Assembly: GCA_025965395.1 (NCBI GenBank)
Contig: JAOPXA010000022.1
Coordinates: forward strand, 1-5,159
Length of the DNA stretch: 5,159 nt
DNA from: Nocardioidaceae bacterium
Lineage (GTDB): Bacteria; Actinomycetota; Actinomycetes; Propionibacteriales; Nocardioidaceae
Direction of reading: 5' to 3'
The number at the start of each line of letters is the position of its first letter. Positions within the stretch are counted from its first letter, which is position 1. This document shows, piece after piece, positions 4,980 to 5,159 of the stretch. A program made the position numbers and the translations under genes. The notes under the pieces are model-generated. The model saw nothing but the letters and a program-made list of their open reading frames with translations, was not told the DNA's origin and did not search any database.

Positions 4980-5159
4980 CTTGGTCCCCTTCTCCGGCTC
5001 AGTCGCAGCGCGAGTGCGCCGACGGACATGAGCCCGATTCCAGCGAATAGCCAAACCGGCGAGCTGCCTCCCGTGTCGGGCAAGGCGCTGGCAGCGCCGT
5101 CAGCCACGTCAGAATCGTCGCCCGGTGAGGGAGCCTCAGTGGTCTCGTCGTCGGTGGGT
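4976..5159 (-). CDS. LPXTG sortase-anchored surface protein, C-terminal end (partial)
   Basis: Reading right to left and ending in TAG (4978-4976), 60 codons are present. They give a Thr/Asp/Glu/Pro/Ser/Ala-rich stalk, then LPDTGG (LPDTG codons at 5083-5069), a hydrophobic stretch of about 20 residues (VWLFAGIGLMSVGALAL) and a basic tail RLSRRRGPS. This is the standard cell-wall sorting signal: sortase cuts between Thr and Gly and joins the protein to peptidoglycan. The functional domain and signal peptide lie beyond the right edge, so the role is unknown; adhesin, hydrolase and pilin are all possible. There is no start codon in the window because the gene is truncated by the edge. It converges on dapB with overlapping stops and no clear terminator. 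Confidence 0.88.
   Translation of the reverse strand, partial: PTDDETTEAPSPGDDSDVADGAASALPDTGGSSPVWLFAGIGLMSVGALALRLSRRRGPS

Overview
This window looks like chromosomal DNA from a high-GC actinobacterium, possibly of the Nocardioidaceae type, though I cannot fix the genus by eye. The evidence is the strong G/C bias at third codon positions, a GC-rich hairpin terminator without a U tract, a mycobacterial-type DapB, and the rpsO-pnp-...-dapB order typical of the phylum.

Layout, left to right on the + strand. (1) The last codons of rpsO (ribosomal protein S15) are followed by a terminator-like hairpin. (2) The rpsO-pnp spacer (36-329) holds short direct repeats, a degenerate second copy of the start of pnp, a long imperfect hairpin of the kind RNase III cuts in other rpsO-pnp operons, and two small hairpins next to the pnp Shine-Dalgarno. 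(3) pnp encodes a complete polynucleotide phosphorylase (739 aa from the chosen start), followed by a strong hairpin terminator. (4) A 415-base intergenic region (2602-3016) contains a 59-nt near-perfect hairpin, two adjacent 10-bp palindromes, a doubtful minus-strand mini-ORF and a strongly self-complementary leader that may cover the next ribosome binding site. (5) kynU encodes a complete kynureninase. (6) dapB encodes a complete 4-hydroxy-tetrahydrodipicolinate reductase, 10 bases after kynU and probably co-transcribed with it. (7) On the minus strand, converging on dapB with overlapping stop codons, is the 3' end of a gene for a sortase-anchored surface protein (LPDTG, one membrane segment, basic tail).

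rpsO and pnp are a translation/RNA-turnover pair whose expression is commonly coupled through the RNA structure between them. dapB serves lysine and diaminopimelate synthesis. kynU belongs to tryptophan breakdown and has no pathway partner here; it sits where many actinobacteria carry an M16 peptidase gene between pnp and dapB. No new enzyme system is evident. The unusual content lies in the two intergenic regions: the decayed pnp-start duplication, the 59-nt hairpin, and the alternative base-pairing in the kynU leader.
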